DNA of 64,000 nucleotides from Pseudomonas abietaniphila (GTDB lineage Bacteria > Pseudomonadota > Gammaproteobacteria > Pseudomonadales > Pseudomonadaceae), in the NCBI RefSeq assembly GCF_900100795.1, contig NZ_FNCO01000005.1, positions 62,001 to 126,000 on the forward strand. The letters are read 5' to 3'. A program made the position numbers and the translations under genes. The notes under the pieces are model-generated. The model saw only the letters and a list, made by a program, of their open reading frames with translations, searched no databases and had not been told where the DNA came from. The stretch's first letter is position 1. Each line of letters opens with the position of its first letter. Below, piece after piece: positions 26,888 through 35,842 of the stretch.

Positions 26888-27029
26888 AGGGCGCTCCGCA
26901 AGAAAAGTCGTGTGGGTGAAACTGACTGGACGGACTCATTATCTGCCCGCTCTCTCGCGCAATATTCTGTTTTGCCCTGCCCTGGAGGCATAACCTACTG
27001 TTTTTCTACCTGGGGTGCGGCACCTGTGC

Positions 27030-27977
27030 TCAACGGTGCGATTCCAGGATCGATGCCAACCCCAGATGAGGGTAAAGCGCGTCGATTTCGAGCATGTCTG
27101 CGCGCATTTCTTCGATGATCCAGTCGCGCACATTTTCCACAATCGGCCGCACCGGACGGTTGGCCGGCACCACCAGACAGCATCGGCGGGAGGTGACCCG
27201 ACACGCATCGACTGCGGGCACCAGTTCGCCTTTGCACAGTGAGTTCGAGATCACGTTCAGCCACCCCAGCGCCATGCCCTGGCCAAGCAGTGCAGCCTGA
27301 ACCACCACCGCGTAATCGGAAAACACCAAGGTGTTGACCGTGCGTCCCGCCGTTTCAAAAGCGGACGCCCACTCGCGTTCCTGGTTGTCCATGCTGATCA
27401 GGGTCGGGGTCCGTTTCTTACCCTTTCCCTGCAACACATCGGCCAGGTATTGAGGGTTGCAAACGGGCAATGTTATTTCAGGAATGACCAGGCTTTCCGT
27501 GGGTTTCAGGCTGCCCACATCGAGATAACGCATGCCCAGATCAACGTCCACCAACGGGCCGCCGATCCGGCCAGACATCAACTGGTAACGCATGTCGACG
27601 GTAGGGAATCGCTGACTGAACCGGCTCATGCGCGGCATCAGCCAGTGGGTGGTGAACGCGGTTGAAACCGACAGCGTGACGGTCTCGATGCCCGTCGCTC
27701 TCGCTTCGATTTCACTGATCGCCGACTCGATGGTGCTGAACCCTTCCTGCACCCGACGGTACAAAATGCTGCCGCTCTCGGTCAGTCGCGCGCCGCCGCG
27801 AACGCGCTCGAAAAGCTGTACGCCGAGGTGTTCTTCGAGTCGCGACAACATGCGACTGACCGCTGGCTGGCTGACGCACAGTTCATCCGCCGCCCGGGTG
27901 AAGCTGCCACAACGGGCGGCGGCTTCAAAGACGAACAAGGAGCTGGAACTGGGGAGCTTTCGACGAAGAGTAGACAT
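27030..27977 (-). CDS. LysR-family transcriptional regulator (GcvA-like)
   Basis: 315 residues. N-terminal helix-turn-helix 'FTRAADELCVSQPAVSRMLSRLEEHLG' in segments, then the LysR effector domain. It is divergent from the aldehyde dehydrogenase gene (145 bases apart) and lies upstream of the HAD-oxidase-cupin run on its own strand, so it may control either. The effector is likely a pathway intermediate. Confidence 0.88.
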   Translation of the reverse strand: MSTLRRKLPSSSSLFVFEAAARCGSFTRAADELCVSQPAVSRMLSRLEEHLGVQLFERVRGGARLTESGSILYRRVQEGFSTIESAISEIEARATGIETVTLSVSTAFTTHWLMPRMSRFSQRFPTVDMRYQLMSGRIGGPLVDVDLGMRYLDVGSLKPTESLVIPEITLPVCNPQYLADVLQGKGKKRTPTLISMDNQEREWASAFETAGRTVNTLVFSDYAVVVQAALLGQGMALGWLNVISNSLCKGELVPAVDACRVTSRRCCLVVPANRPVRPIVENVRDWIIEEMRADMLEIDALYPHLGLASILESHR

Positions 27978-28123
27978 GACCTGAGCTTATGCCTCCCACA
28001 ACTATTAGTAAATTGTCCGGTGAAAAAAACCGGGGCTATTCTTGCGAGCGACCGCCCGCAGCTTTCGCCCATCGGCCAGCCGTTGTGCGTCCTCTTCCTC
28101 ATTCCCCCCACGAGACTGCTCAG

Positions 28124-29554
28124 ATGATCCGAAACGCCCTGAAGTTTTATATCGATGGCCGCTGGGTAGACCCCTGCAGCGATACCCGCCTGCCGGTAGT
28201 CAACCCTGCCACCGAGCAGACGTTCGGCGAAATCGCGATGGGCAATCTGGAAGACGTGGAAGCCGCAGTGACCGCGGCTCGTCGCGCGTTCCCATCTTTC
28301 GCAGAGACATCACCGGCTCAGCGCACACAGCTGCTGCAACGTATTCTTGCCGCATTCATGGACCGCTACGATGAGATCGCCGACGCCATCCTTCAAGAGG
28401 TGGGTGCGCCAAAGGCGCTTTCCCACGATTGGCAGGCAGGCATCGGCAGGCGGCATCTGGAACAACTGCTGCGAACCCTGGAGACCTTCGAATTCGAGAA
28501 AACCCGGGGCACAACCCTGGTGCGTCAGGAGCCGGTGGGTGTCGTCGCGTTGATCACACCCTGGAACTGGCCGATCAATCAGATCGTCTGCAAAGTCGCG
28601 CCTGCGCTGGCAGCCGGATGCACCATGGTGCTCAAGCCCAGCGAGATCGCACCGATCAATGCCTTGTTGTTTGCCGAAGTCATGCACGACGCTGGCGTGC
28701 CGGCCGGGGTGTTCAACCTGATCAACGGTGACGGCCCCCTGGTCGGCGCTGCCCTGTCGGCTCATCCTCAGGTGGACATGGTGTCGTTCACAGGTTCCAC
28801 TCGGGCAGGTATCGAGATTGCAAGGTTGGCCGCGCCGACGGTCAAGCGCGTGCATCAGGAACTGGGCGGCAAGTCCGCAAACATCCTCCTCGACGACGTT
28901 GACCTGGAGTCAGCGGTGACATCCGGCGTGGACAGCTGCTTTGGCAACAGCGGCCAGTCCTGTAATGCCCCCACGCGCATGCTGGTGCCGGCAGCCTTGC
29001 ATGATCAAGCCGTTGAAATCGCTCGCCTCGCGGCATTGGCCCATACCCTCGGCGCGCCGGAAGAGGCGTCCACCCGCATGGGCCCGGTCATCAGCGAACG
29101 GCAGTTCAACGCCATTCAAAAAATGATCGGCATCGGCATCGAAGAAGGCGCGCAACTGGTCTGCGGCGGCCTCGGTCGGCCGGCGCATTTGCCAAAAGGG
29201 TATTACGTCCAGCCGACGATCTTTGCCAACGTCACTCAGGAAATGACGATCTCGCGGGAAGAAATTTTCGGCCCGGTGCTGGTGATTCAGCCTTACGACG
29301 ACCCGGCCCATGCGGTGAGCATGGCCAACGACAGCGTCTTCGGCCTGGCCGCCTACGTACAGTCGGCAGACCTGGACCGAGCCCGAAAAGTGGCGCTGCA
29401 AATGCGCGTGGGCAGCGTGTACATCAACTACCCGGACTGGGATGCCGGTGCGCCGTTTGGCGGGTACAAGCAATCGGGCAACGGCCGCGAATATGCCGAG
29501 TGGGGCCTGGAGGCGTTTCTGGAAACCAAGGGTGTCGTGGGATGGGGCGCTTGA
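28124..29554 (+). CDS. NAD(P)+-dependent aldehyde dehydrogenase
   Basis: 476 residues. The chain opens 'MIRNALKFYIDGRWVDP'. Catalytic Glu246 in 'HQELGGKSANI' and nucleophile Cys280 in 'NSGQSCNAPTRM'. The nucleotide fold includes 'LITPWNWPINQIVCKV'. It oxidises an aldehyde to a carboxylic acid in the cytoplasm; with a GMC oxidoreductase convergent next to it, an alcohol-to-acid route is plausible. A longer frame to 27989 exists but overlaps the LysR promoter region. It ends 73 bases before the convergent GMC gene. Confidence 0.88.
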   Translation: MIRNALKFYIDGRWVDPCSDTRLPVVNPATEQTFGEIAMGNLEDVEAAVTAARRAFPSFAETSPAQRTQLLQRILAAFMDRYDEIADAILQEVGAPKALSHDWQAGIGRRHLEQLLRTLETFEFEKTRGTTLVRQEPVGVVALITPWNWPINQIVCKVAPALAAGCTMVLKPSEIAPINALLFAEVMHDAGVPAGVFNLINGDGPLVGAALSAHPQVDMVSFTGSTRAGIEIARLAAPTVKRVHQELGGKSANILLDDVDLESAVTSGVDSCFGNSGQSCNAPTRMLVPAALHDQAVEIARLAALAHTLGAPEEASTRMGPVISERQFNAIQKMIGIGIEEGAQLVCGGLGRPAHLPKGYYVQPTIFANVTQEMTISREEIFGPVLVIQPYDDPAHAVSMANDSVFGLAAYVQSADLDRARKVALQMRVGSVYINYPDWDAGAPFGGYKQSGNGREYAEWGLEAFLETKGVVGWGA

Positions 29555-29627
29555 GAAACGCCGACTGAGTCACTCTGGGCATGCACCGGCATGACCGGTG
29601 CGTGCCTCCTGCGGCCTTCGGCCAGGA

Positions 29628-31376
29628 TCAAATGCAAGGCGGCGTGACGCGCCATCCGGCCTCTACCGATTCGGCAGAATCAACCGCCTCACCCTTGATC
29701 AGGTCCGCAATCCGCTCGGCGATCATGATGGTCGGGACGTTGGTATTGGCGCACGGGATAGAGGGCATCAGCGATGCGTCGCACACGCGCAAATGCTCAA
29801 CGCCGATGACCCGACCGTCCCCCGTGGTCACGGCCAATGGGTCATCGGCGCGGCCCATGCGGCAGGTGCCCGAAGGATGCCAGGTACCACTGACATTGCG
29901 TTGCACGAACTCGGTCAGCGCCGTGTCGTCGTCCAGGAGCTTTTTGACGGTCAACCCTTGCGTCACCAGACGATGAACCAGCCATCCCCGCAACGGCCCG
30001 GCAATGTCCAGCAACAGGCTCAACACCCCACGCTGCACGCCGTTGAACACGCCAGGCATGGCGACCTTGGCCACCCGCGGCGAATAGCTGGAAGGAAACA
30101 CCACACTCCGTTCCCCTGCCAACGCGTCTGCCGACAACGTCTGAGCGCCGAATCGCAGCGCTTGTTTCAGGCGCTCGAGATCGCGTTCATCGGACAGCAT
30201 GTTGAAGCTCACCTGAGGCTCATCACGGGGGTTGGCAGACGCCAGACGGAGGCGACCTCTGGAATACGATTTGTTGACCCAGAAAAAGATCGTTCCCAAG
30301 CGATACCCGACCGAATGCCAGCCCGAACGGGACAGAATCGCGCCATGCATGTCGCAGAGCGCCGTGCCGGGCAGTCCCGATGAAAAGCGCACGACAGCCT
30401 GCTCGTGATGCTCCTCGGGAAACGCTGTCCGCCCCCTTCGTGTCAGCAACGCAGACACCGCAATCGACGGATGCTCCATCAGGTTGGCGCCTACACCCGG
30501 CCGATCAACGACCGGCGTGATCCCCAGCGAAACCAGATCATCCGCCGGGCCGATTCCACTGCGCATCAACACCGCCGGGCTGTGAATGGCCCCGGCAGAC
30601 ACAATCACATCCCCGGCCATCAGCGACTCGACGTCGCCCCCTTCACGCCAGACCCGGGCGCCAATCGCCACGCCGTTATGGATCAACACGCGATCAACCA
30701 GGCAGTTGGTCAGGATCTTCAAATTACTGCGTCGTCGCACCTCATCGGTGAGGTAACCCACCGAGGTGGGGATACGCTCGCCTTGCTCACTGACACCAAT
30801 CGCGCCGACGAACACGCCTTCTTCCCAAGGCCCGTTCTGATCGGGCTTGTGCGACAGCCCCCTTGCCCCCAAGACCTTCATGACGCTTTTGACAAAAGGC
30901 GACAGTCGCGCGGCAGGCGTGCGCCGAATCCTCATCGGACCGTCGTGGCCATGCAACACAGCGTCCTGCGGGCCACTGAAGTCCGTGTCGGTTTCCAGCT
31001 TGCGAAAGTACGGCAGACAGGTATCCCACCGCCACCCCTCAGCGCCCAACGCCTGCCACTCGTCATAGTCGGCAGGCGCACCACGGTTGGTCATCAGCGC
31101 ATTGATCGCCGACCCTCCCCCGAGGATACGAGCCTGCTCATAACGCCGTTGTGTAATGGCGCGATGGCCCATCAGCGCGGTGAGCCGCTGCCAGATATTG
31201 CTGACGTCCAGATACGCACGGCCGGGGTAGCGGCTGCGAATCGCGGAGGGCATGGTCTGCGCAGAAATATCGCGGCCGGCCTCGATCAGGTACACCTGCT
31301 TGTCGGGGTCCTCCGAGAGCCGGGCGGCAAGCACGCAGCCTGCCGATCCGCCTCCCAGGATCAGGTAGTCGATCAT
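29628..31376 (-). CDS. GMC-family FAD alcohol/choline dehydrogenase-like oxidoreductase
   Basis: 582 residues. FAD-binding 'YLILGGGSAGCVLAARLSE' at the N-terminus; GMC signature 'LGGGSAINALMTNRG'; active-site region 'GTWHPSGTCRMG' near residue 510; closing segment 'NTNVPTIMIAERIADLI'. It oxidises an alcohol to an aldehyde, probably passing electrons to the respiratory chain. It starts 15 bases after the stop of a second binding protein (31392-32441) on the same strand, which is unusual because no permease is nearby. The aldehyde dehydrogenase next door would take the product. Confidence 0.88.
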   Translation of the reverse strand: MIDYLILGGGSAGCVLAARLSEDPDKQVYLIEAGRDISAQTMPSAIRSRYPGRAYLDVSNIWQRLTALMGHRAITQRRYEQARILGGGSAINALMTNRGAPADYDEWQALGAEGWRWDTCLPYFRKLETDTDFSGPQDAVLHGHDGPMRIRRTPAARLSPFVKSVMKVLGARGLSHKPDQNGPWEEGVFVGAIGVSEQGERIPTSVGYLTDEVRRRSNLKILTNCLVDRVLIHNGVAIGARVWREGGDVESLMAGDVIVSAGAIHSPAVLMRSGIGPADDLVSLGITPVVDRPGVGANLMEHPSIAVSALLTRRGRTAFPEEHHEQAVVRFSSGLPGTALCDMHGAILSRSGWHSVGYRLGTIFFWVNKSYSRGRLRLASANPRDEPQVSFNMLSDERDLERLKQALRFGAQTLSADALAGERSVVFPSSYSPRVAKVAMPGVFNGVQRGVLSLLLDIAGPLRGWLVHRLVTQGLTVKKLLDDDTALTEFVQRNVSGTWHPSGTCRMGRADDPLAVTTGDGRVIGVEHLRVCDASLMPSIPCANTNVPTIMIAERIADLIKGEAVDSAESVEAGWRVTPPCI

Positions 31377-31391
31377 GTCGGCGTCCTGGCG

Positions 31392-32441
31392 TTACTGAAC
31401 GAATTTTAGCCAGCGATCCTTGGCTGCAATGCCTGCCGCCGAGGCCCACCATTCCTCTGACATCAATGCCTGCTTGGCGGCGTTATCCGGCGAGCTTGGT
31501 AACTCTTTGGCGCGCTCGGCGGTAATTTTCCCCGTGCCAAACGCCGCTGGATTGCCCGGACCGTAATCGATGTACAGCGGCAGATTGGCCTGCAACTCAG
31601 GCGAAACCGCTTCGTTGACAAACTTCACGGCCGCCGCGTAGTTGGGTGCGTTCTTCAGGATGCACAACTGAGTGTTCTGCAGCAGGCCGTCGTTGTAGGT
31701 GAAGGCGACGTCCGGGTTGCTCTTTTGCACGGCGCTCGCGCGACCGTTCCAGATCATCAACATGTCCACCTCGCCGTCGGCAAGCAATTGCGCGGACTGA
31801 CCACCCGAGGTCCACCACACCGCGATATTGGGCTTGATCTGCTCCAGGCGTTTGTAGGCCCGATCGACATCCAGTGGGTACAGCTTGTCGCGAGGTACAC
31901 CGTCCGACAGCAAGGCGGCTTCCAGCGTGCTCATCGGATCGTTGCGCAAGGCACGGGTGCCGGGGAAGTTCTTCACGTCCCAGAACTCAGCCCAGGTCTG
32001 CGGAATTTTTTTCAGGGACTTTTTGTTGTACCCGATCACTGACGAATAGAACTCATACGCGACCGAATAAGGTGTGCGGTAGGCCGCAGGCATGCTCTGC
32101 ACGTTGGGCATCTTGCTCAGGTCGAGCGCCTCGATCAGCCCTTCGTTACCGCCGCGCACACAGTTGGAAGGCGGTGTATCGATCACGTCCCAGACGGGCT
32201 TCTTCGCTTCGCCCTGAGCCTTGACCATAGGCCAGGCATCCGGGGCGCTGTCCTGCTTGATGGTCATTTTCAGGTTCTTTGCAGCGGGGTCCAGAATGGC
32301 TTTGGTCTGGGCCTCCTGGTAGCTGCCCCCTTGGGAGACGAAGGTGATTTCATCGGCCATGGCCGGCGTAGCGCACGCCACGGCCAGACTCAACAGGGAT
32401 ATGACGGAACCGACAGCTGCAGCGACAGACAAGGTTTTCAT
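31392..32441 (-). CDS. Orphan periplasmic binding protein, paralogue of the PotD-like protein at 14942
   Basis: 349 residues, signal peptide about 1-29 ('SLLSLAVACATPAMAD'). The mature start 'EITFVSQGGSYQEAQTKAILDPAAK' (in part) is nearly the same as the first protein's, and 'WWTSGGQSAQLLADGEVDM' is also shared; overall likeness is high by eye. It has no permease or ATPase beside it and is co-transcribed with the GMC gene. The likely role is to widen the substrate range of the importer encoded at 14942-17730 and 19714-20802. Confidence 0.82.
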   Translation of the reverse strand: MKTLSVAAAVGSVISLLSLAVACATPAMADEITFVSQGGSYQEAQTKAILDPAAKNLKMTIKQDSAPDAWPMVKAQGEAKKPVWDVIDTPPSNCVRGGNEGLIEALDLSKMPNVQSMPAAYRTPYSVAYEFYSSVIGYNKKSLKKIPQTWAEFWDVKNFPGTRALRNDPMSTLEAALLSDGVPRDKLYPLDVDRAYKRLEQIKPNIAVWWTSGGQSAQLLADGEVDMLMIWNGRASAVQKSNPDVAFTYNDGLLQNTQLCILKNAPNYAAAVKFVNEAVSPELQANLPLYIDYGPGNPAAFGTGKITAERAKELPSSPDNAAKQALMSEEWWASAAGIAAKDRWLKFVQ

Positions 32442-32660
32442 GGCAAATCATCCTGGACGTAGATTAATTCGGCAGCGTTAAAAACCTCGACTGAACACCC
32501 TGCACCGCAGTGCTTTGCTCAGGTTTGATTTTGTTATTCGACCGAGCGGGACATTTCGACGTTACAAGAGCATGACATCCGGGGGCAATGCACCAATAGT
32601 CAGGCCAACCATAACCTGGAGTCATACCAGGTCGCGTCGCTCCGGGTGATGGCTTGTCAC

Positions 32661-33572
32661 TCATTGAATGGCCGCGAACGGCAAGCGTCTGGCCAGCTCC
32701 TGCGCCAGGTATCGGGCAAACACCGAGATCCTCTGCGGTATGTGTCGACGGTGCTGGTACACCGCAAAAATATCGGCCGAGGGCGCTCGATGATCGGTCA
32801 ATACCGCCTGCAGACGGCCGTGTTCAAGATACGCCTGCACGTTCCAGCGCGAACGCAGGATCAAACCATGCCCATCCAACGCAAGGCTCAGAGCGACTTC
32901 ACCATCATTACTCGACAGCGTCCCACTGACTTTGTGGGCGTAATCCTGACCGTCCTTGCTGAACCGCCAGATGGCATAGTCACTGCCAAACTGCCGCAGA
33001 ACGATGCAATTGTGCGCCGCCAGATCGGCAACACGCGTCAACGCAGGCATAGCTTCAAGGTATTGCGGAGACGCGCAGAGGATGCGTGGATTTTCCAGCA
33101 GGCGGACACCGATCAACCGGGAGTCAGGCGGCTCTCCCATGCACACCCCGAGGTCGAACTGGTCATCCAGCACGCTCAACGGCTGGCTCGTGAGCTCGAG
33201 GGAAATCTCAAGCTCAGGGTGCAGGCGGGCGAAGCTGGACACCACCGGCGCCAGATGTTGCCGCCCGAAGCCCAGCGTGCCGTTGATCCGTAATCGGCCC
33301 TTCAGCGTGGGTTGACGGCTGTCGAGCGCACTTTCGAGCTCCTCCAGCTGGCGCAGGATCGGACGCCCGCCTTCCAGGTACAACGTCCCTTCCGGGGTCA
33401 GCGACAGGCGGCGCGTTGTTCTCTGGAGCAACTGCACGCCGAGACGCGCCTCCAGTTGGCTCAGCCGCTTGCTGACCGCAGGCAAAGACAGACCCAAGTG
33501 ACGCGCGACCTCCGTCAGGCTGCCCCGCGTTGCCACCTGCTGAAAGAAACTCAGGTCATCGATCATGCTCAC
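32661..33572 (-). CDS. LysR-family transcriptional regulator, divergent from tartrate dehydrogenase
   Basis: 303 residues. HTH 'SLTEVARHLGLSLPAVSKRLSQLEARLG' in segments; effector domain follows. The GTG at 33572 has AAGGA at a good distance; an ATG six bases inside is the alternative. Divergent from the dehydrogenase gene with only about 110 bases between starts, so it very likely controls it; DmlR/TtuA-like regulators occupy this place in other pseudomonads (family knowledge). Two ACTAAT hexamers (33589 and 33612) lie in the shared AT-rich promoter. Confidence 0.87.
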   Translation of the reverse strand: MSMIDDLSFFQQVATRGSLTEVARHLGLSLPAVSKRLSQLEARLGVQLLQRTTRRLSLTPEGTLYLEGGRPILRQLEELESALDSRQPTLKGRLRINGTLGFGRQHLAPVVSSFARLHPELEISLELTSQPLSVLDDQFDLGVCMGEPPDSRLIGVRLLENPRILCASPQYLEAMPALTRVADLAAHNCIVLRQFGSDYAIWRFSKDGQDYAHKVSGTLSSNDGEVALSLALDGHGLILRSRWNVQAYLEHGRLQAVLTDHRAPSADIFAVYQHRRHIPQRISVFARYLAQELARRLPFAAIQ

Positions 33573-33681
33573 GGATTCTTTCCTTGAAACTAATAATGGC
33601 TTTCGACCAAGACTAATTATTAATCCAGCAACACTCCATACACTGCGTAGCGTTCCTCAACAATCCCTGGAGTCGAATCCC
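33573..33681. promoter_or_regulatory. Divergent LysR-type promoter region
   Basis: AT-rich segment between the LysR gene and the tartrate/malate dehydrogenase gene. ACTAATAAT at 33589 and ACTAATTATTAAT at 33612 are spaced 23 bases apart, about two helical turns, and could be regulator half-sites. Confidence 0.4.
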
Positions 33682-34761
33682 ATGAGCAAAGCCCGGTACA
33701 AAATTGCAGTGATCCCCGGCGACGGCATCGGCAAGGAAGTCATGCCCGAGGGCGTTCGCGTGCTGGACGCGGTGGCGGCCAGACACAACCTGGACCTGCA
33801 ATGGGACTGGTTCGACTTCGCCAGCGCCGATTACTACCTCGCCCACGGCAAGATGATGCCCGACGACTGGTTCGACCTTCTCAAGGGGTACGACGCCATC
33901 TACTTCGGCGCCGTCGGCTGGCCTGACGTGGTGCCTGACCATATTTCCCTGTGGGACTCGTTGCTCCAGTTCCGCCGCGAATTCGATCAGTACGTCAACC
34001 TGCGCCCCTGCCGCCTGATGCCAGGCGTCAAGGCGCCGCTCGCCAATCGCAAGCCCGGCGACATTGACTTCTGGGTGGTGCGCGAAAACACCGAAGGCGA
34101 ATACTCCAGCGTTGGCGGCAAGATGTTCCCCGGCACCGATCGCGAGATCGTGTTGCAGGAAACGGTCATGACCCGCGTTGGCGTCGACCGCATTCTGAAG
34201 TTCGCTTATGACCTGGCGCAGAGCCGGCCGAAGAAGCACCTGACGTCAGCGACGAAGTCCAACGGCATCGCGATCACCATGCCGTACTGGGATGAACGCG
34301 TTGCCGAGATGGGCAAAAAATACCCGCAGGTGAACGTCGACAAGTACCACATCGATATCCTCACCGCGAACTTCGTCCTGCACCCTGACTGGTTCGACGT
34401 GGTGGTGGCGAGCAACCTGTTCGGCGACATCCTGTCTGACCTGGGCCCGGCCTGCACCGGCACGATCGGCATCGCGCCGTCTGCCAACATCAACCCGGAG
34501 CGCAACTTCCCGAGCCTGTTCGAGCCCGTGCACGGTTCGGCGCCCGACATCGCCGGCAAAGGCATCGCCAACCCGATCGGACAGATCTGGTGCGGGGCGA
34601 TGATGCTTGAACACCTGGGCCATCCGGAAGCAGGGGCAGCCGTGCTGACCGCCATCGAAACCGTGCTGGCGATGGGGCCAGCGGACGCCCCGCTGACGGC
34701 TGACATCGGCGGCACCGGGAACACCGAAGCGCTGGGCAAAGCCATCGCCGCTGCTGTCTGA
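33682..34761 (+). CDS. Tartrate dehydrogenase / D-malate dehydrogenase (decarboxylating), isocitrate-DH superfamily
   Basis: 359 residues, full length for TtuC/DmlA. 'KIAVIPGDGIGKEVMPEG' at the N-terminus, the NAD-binding and metal region 'NLFGDILSDLGPACTGT', and 'EPVHGSAPDIAGKGIANPIGQ' in segments. It oxidises tartrate or D-malate with NAD+, some members with decarboxylation to pyruvate or glycerate. The start at 33682 follows CTGGAGTC; a longer frame to 33565 runs into the LysR gene. Followed by a hydroxyacid dehydrogenase on the same strand, consistent with hydroxy-acid metabolism. Confidence 0.88.
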   Translation: MSKARYKIAVIPGDGIGKEVMPEGVRVLDAVAARHNLDLQWDWFDFASADYYLAHGKMMPDDWFDLLKGYDAIYFGAVGWPDVVPDHISLWDSLLQFRREFDQYVNLRPCRLMPGVKAPLANRKPGDIDFWVVRENTEGEYSSVGGKMFPGTDREIVLQETVMTRVGVDRILKFAYDLAQSRPKKHLTSATKSNGIAITMPYWDERVAEMGKKYPQVNVDKYHIDILTANFVLHPDWFDVVVASNLFGDILSDLGPACTGTIGIAPSANINPERNFPSLFEPVHGSAPDIAGKGIANPIGQIWCGAMMLEHLGHPEAGAAVLTAIETVLAMGPADAPLTADIGGTGNTEALGKAIAAAV

Positions 34762-34867
34762 TCCCGCCAATAGCGCGCAATCTCCCGTTCTTTCGCCCGG
34801 ATTCGGGAGATTGTTGCGCCGGGCTCTGCCATCGTATGAACACCTTCCCTGCGAGTGCGAGTCCCCC

Positions 34868-35794
34868 ATGGCCCTGCTGTTCAAAGTTGACGATTCACGC
34901 GGCAGTGTCTGGAAATCACTGTTCGAACAGCATGCACCGGACATCGACGTGCGACTTTGGCCGGACATAGGGGATCCCTCGCAAGTGCGTTACTTCGCCG
35001 CCTGGCAGCCACCACACGATTTGCACACCCGCTTTCCCAATCTCGACGTGATTTTCGCCACCTCGGCCGGGGTCGATCAATTCGACCTCGGCGAACTGCC
35101 AGGGTATATCCAGGTGGTCCGGATGCTTGATCCCGGCATCGCCCAAGGCATCATCGAGTACGCCTGTTTTGCCGTGCTGAGCCTGCATCGGCAGGTTCCT
35201 CTCTATCTGCGCCAGCAACGGGCCAGGGTCTGGCAAGACCATGAACTGACGCCTGCCAGACGGCGTCGTGTCGGCGTCATGGGCCTGGGCAATCTCGGGG
35301 TGGCGGTCACGCAAGCCTTGCGACCGTTCGGCTTTGAACTGCGGGGTTGGGCAAGGTCACACAAACACATCGACGGTGTGCAATGCTTCGCCGGCGATGT
35401 GCAACTGAAGCCCTTTCTCGCCCAGTGCGACATTCTGATCTGCCTGCTCCCTCTGACGGACGACACCCGCGGCGTGTTGAACGCACAGACCTTCGCCGCG
35501 ATGCCCAAAGGCGCGCAGTTGATCAACTTGGGACGGGGTGGGCATCTGATCGAGCGCGACCTGCTGGATGCACTGGACAGTGGGCAACTGAGCGATGCCG
35601 TCGTCGACGTGCTTGAGGACGAACCGCCTTCGCCCGATCATCCGTTCTGGAGCCATCCCAACCTCTGGCTCACACCCCACATCGGTGCAAACACCTCTCC
35701 CGATACCGCATTCGAGGTGTTGCTCGGCAACCTTCGTCGCCATCAGCGAGGGGAAGCGATGCATGGCGTGATCGCCCGGCATCAAGGCTACTGA
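34868..35794 (+). CDS. D-2-hydroxyacid dehydrogenase, glyoxylate/hydroxypyruvate reductase A-like
   Basis: 308 residues. NAD(P)-binding 'VGVMGLGNLGVAVTQAL', catalytic Arg in 'INLGRGGHL', Glu in 'DVLEDEPPSP' and His in 'WLTPHIGANT', the full GhrA set. It reduces glyoxylate or hydroxypyruvate with NADPH. About 105 bases after the tartrate/malate dehydrogenase on the same strand, so probably in one unit: tartrate breakdown yields hydroxypyruvate- or glyoxylate-type products it could use. The ATG at 34868 fits the family start. Confidence 0.87.
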   Translation: MALLFKVDDSRGSVWKSLFEQHAPDIDVRLWPDIGDPSQVRYFAAWQPPHDLHTRFPNLDVIFATSAGVDQFDLGELPGYIQVVRMLDPGIAQGIIEYACFAVLSLHRQVPLYLRQQRARVWQDHELTPARRRRVGVMGLGNLGVAVTQALRPFGFELRGWARSHKHIDGVQCFAGDVQLKPFLAQCDILICLLPLTDDTRGVLNAQTFAAMPKGAQLINLGRGGHLIERDLLDALDSGQLSDAVVDVLEDEPPSPDHPFWSHPNLWLTPHIGANTSPDTAFEVLLGNLRRHQRGEAMHGVIARHQGY

Positions 35795-35842
35795 ACGCCC
35801 GACCGACCCGCTTTCGCGTATCGGGCCGGCCGATGACCGTCC

